DNA of 64,000 nucleotides from Trichinella spiralis (Eukaryota; Nematoda; Enoplea; Trichinellida; Trichinellidae). The position numbers were made by a program, and so were the translations under genes. Positions 12,762 to 25,239 of the stretch are shown one piece after another. The notes below the pieces were generated by a model. That model saw nothing but the letters and a program-made list of their open reading frames with translations, searched no databases and was not told the DNA's origin. The DNA lies in the NCBI GenBank assembly GCA_000181795.3, contig CM012953.1:11317775-11381774 (forward strand). Reading direction: 5' to 3'. Each line of letters starts with the position of its first letter. The stretch's first letter is position 1.

Positions 12762-15738
12762 TTAAGGATTTTCCAATGAGGAAGATTTCTTCATCAGATC
12801 AGAAAAATCAATTGCTCCTTCCAAAGATGCAGCATTTTCTTCTAAATGAAAACAATTTGAAAACAAAAAATGAACATATGAACAACAATAAATTGAAAAC
12901 CTGTCAAAGTTTCGTCATCCTGCTGATTAGTTGGTATCGACTCATTAACAGGATCAACCTTTCTGCCAACTTCGACACTTTCTTCATTTTCGCTCAATCC
13001 TAGAAAAAAAACCATTTTTAACAATCAACATATCTAAAAAATAAACAATAAATAATACAGTCGCACTTGAAATGTTTTAACATTTGGTTAAATATTATTA
13101 TCACCTGTGCAACAAAAGCATATACACTATAAATGATATATAAATATACAATTTGATTCCCAGGACAAACAAATTGAAAAAAAAATACAGCCAATAAATA
13201 AATACAATTGAACAGGCATCAGATAATCGTTTTAAAAAAATGCAATGAATATAATAATAAAAACCAGTAATAAAAGAATTACTTCTAAGAGATGTAACTT
13301 CATTTTCACTGACTACACTGCTGGCATCGCTGCATGACGACGATGAGACGAACGAGGCATCGCTAAAAAATAAGAAACGAATAAACGCAGAAAAAAAACT
13401 TTATTTCCTCTCCAATTCACCTGTTGTACTCCTCGCCGACAGCGACGTGCAACATCTTACGCCAAAGACGAACCTGAGAATCCCAGGATCGTCTGCTGAA
13501 TTTCAAATATTTATTTGGAGTCCTTGGATGGATTCCTTTTTCTCGTTTCGACCTTTCAGTGAAAAATCATTTCTCACGCTAGAAGACAATGATAATAAAT
13601 TTTGAAAATACTTAGGAACAGCAGCAATGTATTTCTTGTAAGCTTCGCTGTTGTAGCCTTTGTCCAGATCTTTCTGGCGTCGCTTCAACACCGCTTGATC
13701 CTCTTCCCAACCGTTGGTCGGTTCACGCCATGTCGCCGGCAAAGGATACCGAAGTGGAGGTCCAACTCTCCTGAAAAAATCCAATGCATCGAGATTCAAT
13801 TGATCTAATTGGTGCCAATTCATTTGCAAATTTTACTTTTTTGGTGCTTCTCCAACAGGCTTTACCACTTCGGGAAGTGTCTCCTCTTTTCTGAATGCAA
13901 TCAAAAAGAAAGTTTAATTCAAAAATATGAAATAAAAAATACAAAAAAACCTTTTGTCGGATTCCACATCGCCTGCTTCCAGTGTATTTTCTTCGTTCAG
14001 CAAATGGGGTTGTCTGGCTCTTGTCCACTGGCTTCCTTGTTTCAATTCTTCATTTGCATCAGCTTCTGCTTGTTTCGATGCCCGAGGACCAGGAGCAACT
14101 GGTCGTCGCATTCGACGATTACGCCTCGCAAATGTCGACGATTCCTGATGAGGTGGTTCACTTGAAAAGAAAAGAAATGATCCAAATCAGATAAACGTTC
14201 ACGAGATTATTCAAAAATATTGGAAAATATTAAATATTTCCCAAACAACTCTTACGATTTGGAAAGCATTTGTTGCGCATAAGTAGAATGCAGCTGACTA
14301 AAATCTACCGCCGCCACTTCATGTTCTGGAACGATTGTTTCTGATGTGCTTTCTTCCACAAACGGCGCAATAACATTTGCTTCATTCTGTTGAGCACTAA
14401 TCGAATAAACAATTTCATAAAATTAAAATGAACAACAATTACAATTTGCATCAGTATACAAAAAATGAACAAAATATTCACTTCATCCGTGATAATTTTT
14501 CTTTCTCATACAATTCTTCCTCTTCCATGATATCAGCCCAACTTTTCTCACCAAAATCTAAGAACAAGTTTGAATTCATCACTCAACAACAAACAAACAA
14601 ACCAACAATATCCCATACCCAATACATAATCATCAGATTCACCAAACAATTCAAAAACAGAAGACTTAATTCCAGATGTTGATAATGATGATGATGCCAG
14701 TCGCCTACAATAGTCATAACCTGTGAATTGCAATATAAATTAAAATTTCAATAAATGAAACTCACGGTTGCTTATGAGAAGCCAATTCAGAGGAATTGGA
14801 GACATTTTCATTCGACTCTTCTTGCAAAGAACTAAAGTCAGTCTACAAACAAGAAGAATCCAAAAAATTAATACATGAATAAATAAATGTTTTGTAAAGA
14901 AGCTGCTAGTCTAAGTCTCAGACTACAATTATCATATTCAAAGAGCTTAAAATTTCATTAAAATACATAAAAATCAATGAATTAATAATGCGAATGCATG
15001 AATTCAAATTCACGAAGTTTCAATACAGGAATTATAATGAGTGACAACAATTTATAAATTCTGCAAAAAAATATTAATGGAACTAGTGTATCATTTCTTA
15101 TTAAATAAAAGACAAATTTATCCGACAGAAAAATTAATAAATACATTCAAATTGATACTGGATGAAAAATAATTGTTGCTTGACAATTCAATTAACCCAC
15201 CCAGAACTTCCTGGTGCCCCAATTGGTGGAATAAAAATTTCCCGCCTCTACTGACAGCAAAACAAAAGCCCCAATTGTGAAGCTGCAATGAAAACTAGGT
15301 CAAGTGGGGATTAGCCAAAAAATAGGTGAATTTCAAAATAGATAATAAAAGTAGTAAAATGATTCAAATCAAATCAAAGGCGGCTTTATGGAAATTTGAA
15401 AGAAATTTTTTTTTTCAAAAATTTTTTTTTCTCTGTTCAAATCAAAATTTCAACTTCATTGTAATAATGGAGAATTTGATTATAATTAATAAAGCATTTT
15501 GCACTAAAAAAGTAAATAAAGAAGTAAATTTTAACATTCATTTCAGATGAAATGACCGAAAAAATTAATTTTTTAAAAAAAAATTTAATCCACATAATAC
15601 ATGAAAATGATAAATTTACATTAATTTTTTCAGAAATCAAATAAGTGATAATAAAGAATGTAAAAGAAGCGTAATTACTGGTGATTTTTCGGCGGTGGTT
15701 CTTTTGGACGTCTTCCGAGGACTTGAAGAAGTGTCCAT
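12762..15738 (-). CDS. slbp: Histone RNA hairpin-binding protein (SLBP)
   Basis: Binds the 3' stem-loop of replication-dependent histone mRNAs and controls their 3' processing, export and translation. Twelve exons close in phase: 15738-15679, 14842-14766, 14704-14619, 14557-14482, 14396-14256, 14160-13951, 13890-13837, 13770-13612, 13552-13421, 13362-13283, 12999-12901, 12841-12762; 417 residues, longer than human SLBP (270). The RNA-binding domain is at about residues 255-323, with [20 protein letters not shown], the phosphorylation motif T-P-N-K (T299) and [17 protein letters not shown]. The N-terminal half is low-complexity with an acidic [10 protein letters not shown] motif, like the SWxxxVEEDE region of animal SLBPs. 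The C-terminal 90 residues are Ser/Glu-rich. Exon 1 (M-D-T-S-S-S...) is placed by phase only and is the least certain. One acceptor, before G-TCG at 13552, is AAG rather than YAG. Confidence 0.92.
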
Positions 15739-16846
15739 TGTTATTTAAAACAGGCGACACGTATCACAAGATCATTCTCCTATCACAAGTACAGTATACA
15801 GTAAAAGCAATCAAGATATTTAACAAAATGGAGCAGAAATGTTACAAAAAAATTGCTCTGTGAGATGTTCTACTTTAAAAAATACTTTATACGAATTTAT
15901 TTTTGAATTAATCAAACTTGGCAACTGAAAGGATTATTCAAAAATATTTTTTAAAAAATAGTTCAATATGAATACAGCGGAATTCATGATATTTAAATTT
16001 TTATTTTAAACTTTTTTTCACTTTTGTAATTATTTAAAAGCTTTTTACAACAAAATCAGTGCACAGTGATGGAAATTTTCATACATAAAAAAGCTATTTA
16101 TTTGTTCAATAAACGAAAACTTACCACTTAATAAAGCATTAAACATTAGGAACAAATTTCTGATTGAATATTTTTACATAAGTGTGTAAAATTCAAACAC
16201 TCTATTCAAACAGTCATACTATGATTCGGGTTATTCGAAATACTGATATGGTAAAAATTTGCATATTAAATGAATAAAATTCTCAAAGAATAATTTACGA
16301 TACGTTCTTATAATATTTCGACTTCGCATTTTAATATATTATTCTAATGATAAAGTCAAATCTCACAAGTGGTTGAATTGAGTGAAAACTGGGGTAGTAT
16401 AAATGAAATAATTAAGTACAATTGTAATTTGAAATTGAAATGTTCACTTCCAGTTTTGTTACATAGTACATTGACCACCGTTAGCACAATGAATTTTCTA
16501 CTTTGAAAAATATTCAACCAGATGTTAATGTTCAATGAATGCATTCTTCGTTCTCTCGAGAAACACCATTGATAGTCGACATGGATATAATGAAACTTTT
16601 CAAAAACTAATTTAAAAAAGCAAATAAAAATATTTATTGTTGTTACATGAGAAACAATAATTGAAATATCTTTTCACTAAAACAGGACATAAAAAAATTT
16701 AAAATTATTTGTTGCAACTGTAAATTTGATTATCATTTTCAACGCGGGTTTAAAAAATAAAAGTATCATAAACCCGTGTAAAAGAGAATACAAAGAACGT
16801 CTCAAAAGCTCGCATAAAATAAGCATATAAATAAATGTATGCTTCT
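15739..16846. other. Intergenic region between SLBP start and RhoGEF stop
   Basis: About 1.1 kb, very AT-rich, upstream of SLBP and downstream of the RhoGEF on the same strand. Contains the string acagtatacagtaa just upstream of the SLBP ATG (about 15791-15805). Otherwise nothing I can name. Confidence 0.5.
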
Positions 16847-19811
16847 TTATGAACAAACAAAATCCAAACTGGATGTTTCTTCAGCAATGTTATCTAACGG
16901 AAGCTGAAAACAGAAACCATGATAATATTATTGATTGAAATAAATATAAATTTTTAAGTAAAATAATAAAATATACTCACTCGACTTCCAGTGGAAAATA
17001 ATGAAACAGAATTTGTCATTCGACTGTTGTTCGTTTCAACTTCAGCCAAACTATCATCACCACTTTGTCTTCTGTTCCTACTGGACCATCTACCGCCAAG
17101 TTTTGATAATAATGATAAAACAAAACTTCGACGTTTCTTAGTAGGTTTCTAAAAAAACAATAAAATATAATCATAACTTATTGAACGTAATTAATATTTT
17201 GAAAAATGATTCAATCAATTTGACGATTTACAGGATCATCATTGGGAATTTGTGTTTTTCTGGAGCTCAGCTTTTCAGTAAATGAACTTCGACTTCGGTG
17301 CAATTTCAACGCCTGACGATGCATTGGAAAACTGTTCGAACTCTCCTTGCGCAAACTCCTCCTACATTCCAACAAATACCGAATAGCATTTTCAATCGCC
17401 ACCACCCATTCATCCATCACTGAATACTGTTCAGCATGGAGCAACAATACTTCGTCTTTGCAGATCAACTGAAAATAAGAATTATATTTAAATTTAAATT
17501 AAACTTTTTTCAAAAACATACTCTGAACATGCTCCGGCCAAGAATTCTTTCAATCATACAATGCCGTAAAGGTAGAATACAACAACACTGATAACGATTC
17601 TTTTTCTTCATTGCAGGTTTGGCGTACAGTATAATATCGGTGAAAAGCCAAAACATCCGATGACGAAAACCAGAATTTGAAGAGCTCATCTGAATGCAAA
17701 TTTTCAATTGATTATCACGAATAATTATAATAATAAATACAGGGTGCAATATCACAAGAGAAAATTAAAATTTTCCGTTTCAAATAAAACAAGTCCCCGT
17801 TTTAACAAAAGTTCCACAATTACAAATAACAATTATCGCAACCTGTGGAACAAGCAACGTTCAATAGTGTTACAATTTCAAGATCACATAATGTTATGTT
17901 GCAAGGCAATAAAATTCTCCATCAATTATCATTACGGCTTTATTTCTGTTGAAGAACATCAATCATACATTGAACATCTGAAAAACGAACATATGGTATT
18001 TAAAGATCAAAATTTTCATCTCATTCTGTTCAAATTGCCAACATCTGGGAAACAGAAGCTAAAAATTATTTCCACATTTCTGTTTTCTTCGAACAATTCG
18101 GACTTGTAAAAAAGAGAAAAAAATTACTGTACACTATGAGAAATTAACCAAAAATTATTTATAAGTAAAAAATGAAATTTATTAATCAAACTTATTTGCA
18201 GATCAGTGAATTGACAAAACCAACAACTCTTTCCATTGTCGAAATTCACTTAATGAAAAATTTATTGCACATCATGACAATCAAACCCATCACCAACAAT
18301 CTCATCCCATCTTAAAAGAAATAATCTTTAAAAAAAAGACTCAAATAATTGAACACAGTTGTTTAATGCAGTTTTCCTTTCCAAATTAAAAAAAACTGCT
18401 AATGTACAATTAATAGCAACAAAGAAAAAATGACAGCCTTCACTATTTGCTGCATTAGAGTAATTCGAAAATCGAAAACCAATTACCGCTGATCATGCAT
18501 GCATTTCCGCCCGGTAAATTTTCCAAGCGGTTTTTTATTCTGTTGCAGAGTATTTTTTCCGACCAAAACTATACTGGGGATATCTATTCAAATTGCCCAA
18601 CGTGTGCTAACTTCCAACTGACAGAATCGATTCCACCTTTGCGCGTTCACGTTCATTTTGCATCAAAATGTTTGCCCAAATTTGGGGAAAAAGCCTGCGG
18701 GAGTTTTCTTATTATTATTCGTTGAACAACGCTAACCAATTCGGACGTTCGGAAGAAAAAGCCTTCCCTCGTCACAGTATACAGTAACATGGATAATTAA
18801 AATTTAAATAGGAGAAAAAAAATGTGTCTGTTCTTTTTCCCCTTTTCCACTGACCTTGCTCAACAGTCCCTCTTTCAACAGTTTCCTGCCCGGCATGACC
18901 AACTTTGGCGCGCAACCGTCGAGCATATTTTGAACGGCAATGATCTTGGCCGAATTTTCAAACTCCTCAATGCAACTGTCCACTGTTTCCGCCAATGCAC
19001 CGATCTGTTGAACCAATTCTGCAAAAAGAATTTCTCCACTCAATAAATAAATAACCAATGCTATGCTAATGTAACAATAGAGAAGAGCAAAAATAAGTGA
19101 ACACGCACTGGAAATTTGCAAATGTTGTCGCGACGAATTGTCCAACAATTTCAAAATTTGTTCAAGTAAAAGTTTGTATCTGAATTGAAATTCATTGATA
19201 ACTAATATATATATACATATATGCAAAGCATTCTCTACAAGTACAATGTGCAATTTTACCGAGGAATGCGTTGTATTGGGGTGATAAGCAGAGCGGCTAA
19301 TTTTAGACCTTTCAAAACGGGCAAGCATTCTTGCATTTCGCAGAACTGACGGAACTGTTTGTTCTTTTCCAACAATTGCAGCAACAGTTGCTGCGATGCG
19401 GAATAATTTCGACCATAAGCGGAATACAATTTCATGAAATGAATCAAATCGCCAAACGCTTCGGCAATTTCCAAGCCGGCCATCAGACGGTCATACAACA
19501 CTTGGTTGACCAGACGAATTGAACGCAGATCTCCGAAAATGTTCGCCACTTCCCGCTGCGTCAGTATTTTTGAACACAAAAGAGGATCGGCAAAATACTG
19601 GAATAAATCAAAAATACATACATGCTTCCAAAAAAACATAAGAAAAACAATAATAATAATATCATAAAAATCAAATTACCCGTATGACAAGATCCAAATG
19701 TTCGAGATAATGACGTTCACTGGTGACAAATTCGTCGTAGATTTTCGCAAGTTGCGTTTCGGTCGATGGTTCCGGTAAGCCGCCATCACATTTTTCACTC
19801 ATTTTTTCCAT
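16847..19811 (-). CDS. Rho guanine nucleotide exchange factor, DH-PH, ARHGEF39-like
   Basis: Activates Rho-family GTPases by GDP/GTP exchange at membranes. Exons 19811-19680, 19597-19260, 19179-19109, 19018-18855, 17689-17522, 17468-17232, 17148-16981 and 16903-16847 splice in phase to 444 residues. The DH domain (about 17-185) starts at KIYDEFVTSERHYLEHLD (CR1), with LKLAALLITPIQRIPRYKLL as the conserved CR3 block. The PH domain follows: LVMPGRKLLKEGLLSK, FRHRMFWLFTDIILYAKP, then CMIERILGRSMFR and HAEQYSVMDEWVVAIENAI. The order and the PH strand FRHRMFWLFTDIIL resemble human ARHGEF39. A basic/Ser-rich C-terminal tail (KKRRSFVLSLLSKLGGRWSS) exceeds ARHGEF39 and may bind membrane. The intron 18854-17690 is unusually long (1165 nt); plus-strand ORFs in it are not conserved-looking. 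The subfamily is inferred. Confidence 0.88.
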
Positions 19812-22000
19812 CACCAATATCCACTGTATCGATCAACGGGTAAAAAGTTGCTAAAAACAACGGTAAACTTTCAGCTATGGGCAAAAAAAAATATTACATG
19901 TAGAATTTCAAAAAAATAATCACAGAAAATAAAATTAACGAGAAATATTTTTCAAAAATTTCAAATCAAAGTCATTTTGAATCGATAATACGAGTGGAGA
20001 AAAAGTTATCGGACAAGTTTACAGTAGAAAGTTTCAAAATGCCACATACAGTGTCCCAAAAGTGAAAAGTACGTACAGTGAAAGTAGGAAATATGCAAAT
20101 GAAAAAACAGTCAAAAATGAGTTGAACAAAAGCGTGGATTGTGTGTCTGCCTTTCTGTCTGTTCAACTTTTCGTTTGATTTGCTTAAATTTTGTTCGTGT
20201 ACATGATCTTGTAGGGCACATAGCAAATGGACAACAGTTGTCAGTTTTGACAGGAAATCGACCTAATCGTCGTTAACTGATAAACATCTCGAGTTGGATG
20301 AATTGAAATTTTTTTCCCCTGAGTTTATTTTCCGACTGTCTTTTCGAAGAGCTTTAAATAGCATTTTATTTATTTTTTTCTGAATGGTTGGACTAAACAA
20401 ATAAATAGGCAAGTGAAATCGCTGCAAATGTCATAATTGTACACCACTTACTGCATGTTTCGGTTGCTTGAAATGCAGCTTCAGCATGGGGCGAGTTTTG
20501 CAAAGCGAAGAATGAAATGCAACAAAGCGTTTGCTGGACAACGGTCGAACATGTGCGTTTTTCCCGATGCGACAATTTGAATGCGAGATGGAGAACACAG
20601 ATCGGAAACAATCGCCTTTATTGAACGGAAAATGCTCTGCAAATATTTCTTTGCTCTAATCGTTCGGCCGATCAAATTGAATTCGACCAAATCGATCCGA
20701 TCAATTGTCTCACGGTCCGGACACTTTTCGTCCAATCGTTGCCACCGAACCAGTGCTAATTACAACTTTCAATTCTACTCTTCAATGCAATCCCAACGAG
20801 ATTATTTTTCAAGCATTCGAAAAAGATTTCCCCTAAACAAATAAGCACGAAGTGGAATAAATAAATTACGCGACAGATTGAAAAAAAAGTATACCAGGAA
20901 GTGTTTGTGGAAAATTTTTTAAGCGCTAGTTCAAAATAAAAGCGGTAATGTTTTGCTATTTATCTTTTTTGTTTCTTCGACTCGTATAAACTTCTTTCAA
21001 TCTTACTTATGACAGCTTTACATTTATGAATGTAGTAAACAACTGTTATAATTGACATCGATCGCTTCATGAGCTACATCGCTAGCTTAATATTTTACAA
21101 ATTGCAAAATTTTTGTCGCACATGAAAAGTATAATAGAAACCCAATCGATAACACGCGACACGACGTAATACTTCGTGCCGATTCGATAATTTCGAAAAA
21201 ATCTTTTATTCTCACTATTAGTCTAAATTTAATAATAAAATTTTGACTAAATTGAAATTCATTTTGATAACTTTGATAAAATTATTTTTATACTTTATTT
21301 TTTAGACAGTGTACTGTATATATAAATTTACAGGTACAGTTGTTTAAGTAATACCGTTCAAAAATAGTAGCAACAAATGGTGGTATTTAATAAATTATTA
21401 GGTTTTTTATTATTATTAATAATATTAATATTTGAATTGTACTGTGTTGTTTATGAATCATCTGAGGCTTTTAAATGAAGCATAAGAGAATAACAGTTGT
21501 CATAGTTTTAAATAAAAACCTCTTTTGTTTCATCAGTATTTGTTTGATTCTATTCATTCTTGCTATATGCTGATGTTGAACAATGGTTTTATTGAGCTGT
21601 ATAACATAATACAATATATATGTGCAAACTCACATGAAGATAGGGCAAAAATTTCCAATCTAATTATCATTTTCACTTGTACATTTTTACCCATATTACG
21701 TAAGAATATTATGCACCAAATAATAAAATTTGTATTGCAATATTTGATAGAGTTGCGTTGTTTATAGGATGATTTGAAAACTGTTGACTGATGTTTTTGC
21801 TTTTATATTGATATATTTTTGTCAGTTGCTTCGAATTTCATTTTCAATTTATTTGTTCAAATTATCAGCGAATAAAGAAAGCAAGTACAGTTTATTTAAT
21901 ACATGAAGAAACATACATAAAGTCAAATATACATTAAAGGATACAGTAAATTTGGCTTTGGCGTTTCTAGTGGTTTATGGCAAGCGTCGCAAGTGAAAAA
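19812..22000. other. Intergenic region upstream of RhoGEF
   Basis: 2.2 kb. The part 20240-20850 is less AT-rich and has open frames on both strands that I cannot connect to any family; it may be promoter or leader sequence of the RhoGEF or decayed coding DNA. The rest, up to about 21900, is AT-rich and featureless. Its right end is the 3' UTR of the propeptide-like gene. Confidence 0.45.
21891..21896 (-). terminator. AATAAA polyadenylation signal of the propeptide-like gene
   Basis: Minus-strand AATAAA lies about 105 nt after the stop codon at 22001. Canonical hexamer, sensible 3' UTR length, and no further open exon before it, which supports the short gene end. Confidence 0.55.
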
Positions 22001-22483
22001 TCAACGACGTCTGCGTAAACTCCTTCTTGCAGTTTTGAACTTCTGCTTCAGATCTTTCAATATTGCGTTCGCTTGGGCAGGCGTCAGCAGAATATCCCCT
22101 TCAAAAAGCATGCTCGATTCTGGATTTTTCATGACAGCTTTAACGCCATCTTCACTAGCCTGAAAAAAAAGGTTGATTCACTTTCAGTTTTTGTTGAAAA
22201 AAGGTGGAAGAATAAGCTGTACTACTGACCATCATTGTCGGTTGATTGGATTGGGCATTTCCGAGGTATTTTTGTTCGGCTACATAACGAAGCTGACTTA
22301 ATAAATTTTTAACTTCATCTTGATCACCGGATTTCATCGCTTTGTCGAGCACATTTTCCTCAGACGTTGCCTAATAAAAAATGGAAATATGAAGTTCAAA
22401 TTGGAAATAGCATCTCCTGTGCTTACCTGTTGGAAGAAAGTGACGGCGACAAGGCAAAAGAACACTGACAAAGACGAGCACAT
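22001..22483 (-). CDS. Secreted protein equal to an astacin-protease propeptide, no protease domain
   Basis: Three exons (22483-22427, 22370-22230, 22159-22001) join in phase to 118 residues. Residues 1-19 form a signal peptide (MCSSLSVFFCLVAVTFFQQ). A charged helical region follows. The stretch N-P-E-S-S-M-L-F-E-G-D-I-L-L-T-P (about 78-93) matches the nematode NAS/astacin prosegment pattern. Its F-x-G-D Asp is, in the astacin family, the switch residue that ligates the catalytic zinc and blocks it. The protein ends in a basic run R-R-S-L-R-R-R-R then stop, where an astacin zymogen would have its maturation site. No HExxHxxGxxH motif follows within 2 kb. So this is either a free-standing prodomain (possible trans inhibitor or folding aid for an astacin) or a remnant of one. 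The family link rests on motif reading, not a search. Confidence 0.72.
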
Positions 22484-23394
22484 TGCGATTATTAGTGGAG
22501 AAATGTTGGAGTTTTTGTTTCTGATGGGCAGGACAAAGTATGGAAAATTTAAAAAAATGAAAATTAGGTTATAAGGTTATGAAAATGCCGCCTCCCGGTT
22601 GGGCGGACGCACGCAAGTCGGCCGCGGAGGCGATCAGCCGAACCGGAGCGGCCGGCTGCACGTCATTTTTGAAAATTGTGGAAATTTTAATTTTTTTTCT
22701 CTCATTTCATTTTTCCTCCAATCAGAAGACGAAGAATGGAGAAAAAATGAGGATTGATTGATTACGGTCGACTGGGGTTGTTGAAAGTTCAATATCGACG
22801 ATTGCGTGTGTGCGTGTGTGACCGTTCAGTTTGCAGTGGGCATCTGCTGGTGGAACAGGCGGGGCGTACGATATGTTAAGCACCGTGGCCCAAAACTAAT
22901 TATTCCAATGCATAACGGAATGCATCACGAATGCGGACACCGCCCACTGACAATTTTCATTCTTCCATTTCGTCATCGCACCGACGTGAAAAAGATTTAT
23001 TTAAACCCGACCGACAATGACGATCATCATCACTACTCATTTCACTTCTTCACCACTACTGCACGACCATTATGCAATAAGACAATTCCATCCACTTTGA
23101 TTGATCAAAGAAACTTTCGAAATTTAGGTTGATCATATCAAACCAGATAAAAAATCAAATTGCATTATTTGTCAGTTTTTATTTTCAGTTGAGAAATTAT
23201 TCTTTTTTTTTCTTCGTTGACGTTGAATTTTAAGGGACAATCGATCGTCGATTGTCACAGTAAAAAAGAAGAAACAAAACAGGAAAAAAAACCTATAATA
23301 ACTAACGAAGATGTAGAATAAAATTAGGATGAGAAGAAAACAAACAAACATAAAAAATGAATAAAGAATTCATCACGTCATTGGAGTTGTGAAT
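22484..23394. other. Intergenic region with a small GC-rich island
   Basis: Upstream of the propeptide-like gene and downstream of GNPDA. Bases 22582-22665 are strikingly GC-rich for this locus, with CpG-dense inverted segments such as ccgcc...ggcgg and cggccg. Region 22800-23000 is also GC-richer than its surroundings. It probably includes the promoter of the propeptide-like gene. The open frames there are unrecognised. Confidence 0.5.
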
Positions 23395-25209
23395 TCACTT
23401 TTCAATTGGCTCTTCAATGATTCTCAGGTACGATTGGAGCAGACCTTTGAAATAGCGTACTGTACGTACTTTCAACTCCAGAGTGGCGTCTTCGTCGCAG
23501 ACGAACGTCGCTTTGGGATGCAGTTGGAACGCCGATGCGGTCCACATGTGACTGACGCCATTTTCGACGGCGTTGTGCAACGCGTGCGCTTTCAACGAGC
23601 CGCTGATCAACAGCAAAATCTGCAAATGAAAAAAACGCACGTTTGTATTTCGCTGTTTGGCCGTCTTTTTTTAAATTCAAAAAATCACAACCAAATTCAT
23701 GTTCAAGCAACATGCTTTATTAATTTTTCACTTATCAAATCCGCCACATTGAAATCGACAAGCAACAACAGTGGAGGGGAAAAACCGAATCGCATAAACT
23801 GAACAAAAATGGAAAATAAAATAATTTGAAATTAAAAATTTCACCATCGAAACTTTTCGTATTTATACCGGGCAACATTTAATATCAAAAAAAATTATTT
23901 TTACTTTCCTATTGAAAATTCAAATACATATAAATGCAACATTACTTCATGGGCATCTAATAAGGTGCCAACACCGACGGTTAGCGCTTGTGTTGGTACT
24001 TGACTGATGTCATTGTTGAAAAATCTCGAATTGGCTACAATCGTTTCTTGGGCCAACGTTTTCACCCTAGTGCGAGAAGCAAGGCTTGAACCCGGTTCAT
24101 TGAAGGCAACATGACCGTCGGAACCAACTCCTTACATAAACAAAAAAAATTAAAGAAACGTATAAAAAATTAGAAGCCGCAGCAGCAAACATCACTGTTA
24201 CAGCGTGCAAAACACGATAAAATAGTATACCGCCAACGAAAAGCATAATTCCACCAGCGCTGTGGATTTCTTTTTCAAACTCTTCACATTCTTTATTCAA
24301 ATCAGCCGCATTGCCGTCCAAAATGTGCACGTTGGATGGATGAATATCAATGTGGCGAAAAAAATTATGATACATAAATGAATGATAGCTGGCAGGATGA
24401 TTTTTTGGAATACCTGAATAAACTACCCTTAACTGCGTAAAATAATCTAATTTCACTACCTGCGTATTCGTCCATGTTGAACGTCTTCACGAATTGAAAA
24501 GATAGCTGACCATTTTTGCAATAATCAATCAACTTTTTATACATACCAAGCGGTGTGCTCCCTAAAAGGTTCATACAGCTTAATATTAAATTTAAAACAT
24601 AAAAAATGAAAACCATACAAACAATAAAATTTCATTACAAAATTCATTACTTCTATTTATCGCAACTAGTAAGTAAAACCTTATTAGTTATTCTTAATTA
24701 AATGTAATTATAGAAAATAGATAATTTATTTGTAAATTTGCTTTTCATGCATAGTAAAGCTTGTTAAAATAAGAAATTATACAAATTAAAAGTTACATAA
24801 CACTAAGCTAAACAATGAAAAATCGCTATATTTAACAACCAGTTTATTTAAAGCTTGAGACCTGTTCAATGAATTTTAAGAAACATAAGATGAACGAAAA
24901 TACGTTTTCAAACTATGAGTGAAAGCAACTTTTTCAATGCAATCATGTATACGAAATATACATTTTATGAAGTAATTTAGCTGAAAATGTTTCACGCACT
25001 TAAGAAATGTAAAATATATTCACAAATTTAAAAAATAACTTCAATTGATTGCACTTAAAAACACCAAGTAAATTAATGCTCTTACCTGTGGGCAAGCCAA
25101 GGGTAAAATAACGATCTTTAGAAGGATTAAAATCAAGTATCCTTCGACGGACAAATTTTGCGGCAAATTCACTCATTTGTTCATAATCATTCAAGATGAC
25201 AAGCTGCAT
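23395..25209 (-). CDS. gnpda: Glucosamine-6-phosphate deaminase (GNPDA)
   Basis: Cytosolic enzyme converting glucosamine-6-phosphate to fructose-6-phosphate plus ammonia, which links amino-sugar (for example chitin and hexosamine) turnover to glycolysis. Exons 25209-25086, 24561-24460, 24413-24231, 24130-23946 and 23619-23395 join in phase to 272 residues; the family is 270-290. Motifs in order: [45 protein letters not shown] (catalytic Asp), [35 protein letters not shown] (catalytic Asp, His and Glu; Ser replaces the usual Pro in GPDGH), [31 protein letters not shown] and [19 protein letters not shown]. An in-frame upstream ATG at 25239 would add ten residues; the family start fits 25209. 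One acceptor (before 24130) is AAG. Confidence 0.94.
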
Positions 25210-25239
25210 ATTTTCAACTTGTAAAACAGGCAAATTCAA

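Noticed and set aside
17708-18109. 133-codon plus-strand frame inside the long RhoGEF intron
   Set aside because: AT-driven codons, no motif, and it lies in an intron whose flanking exons join to an uninterrupted PH domain.
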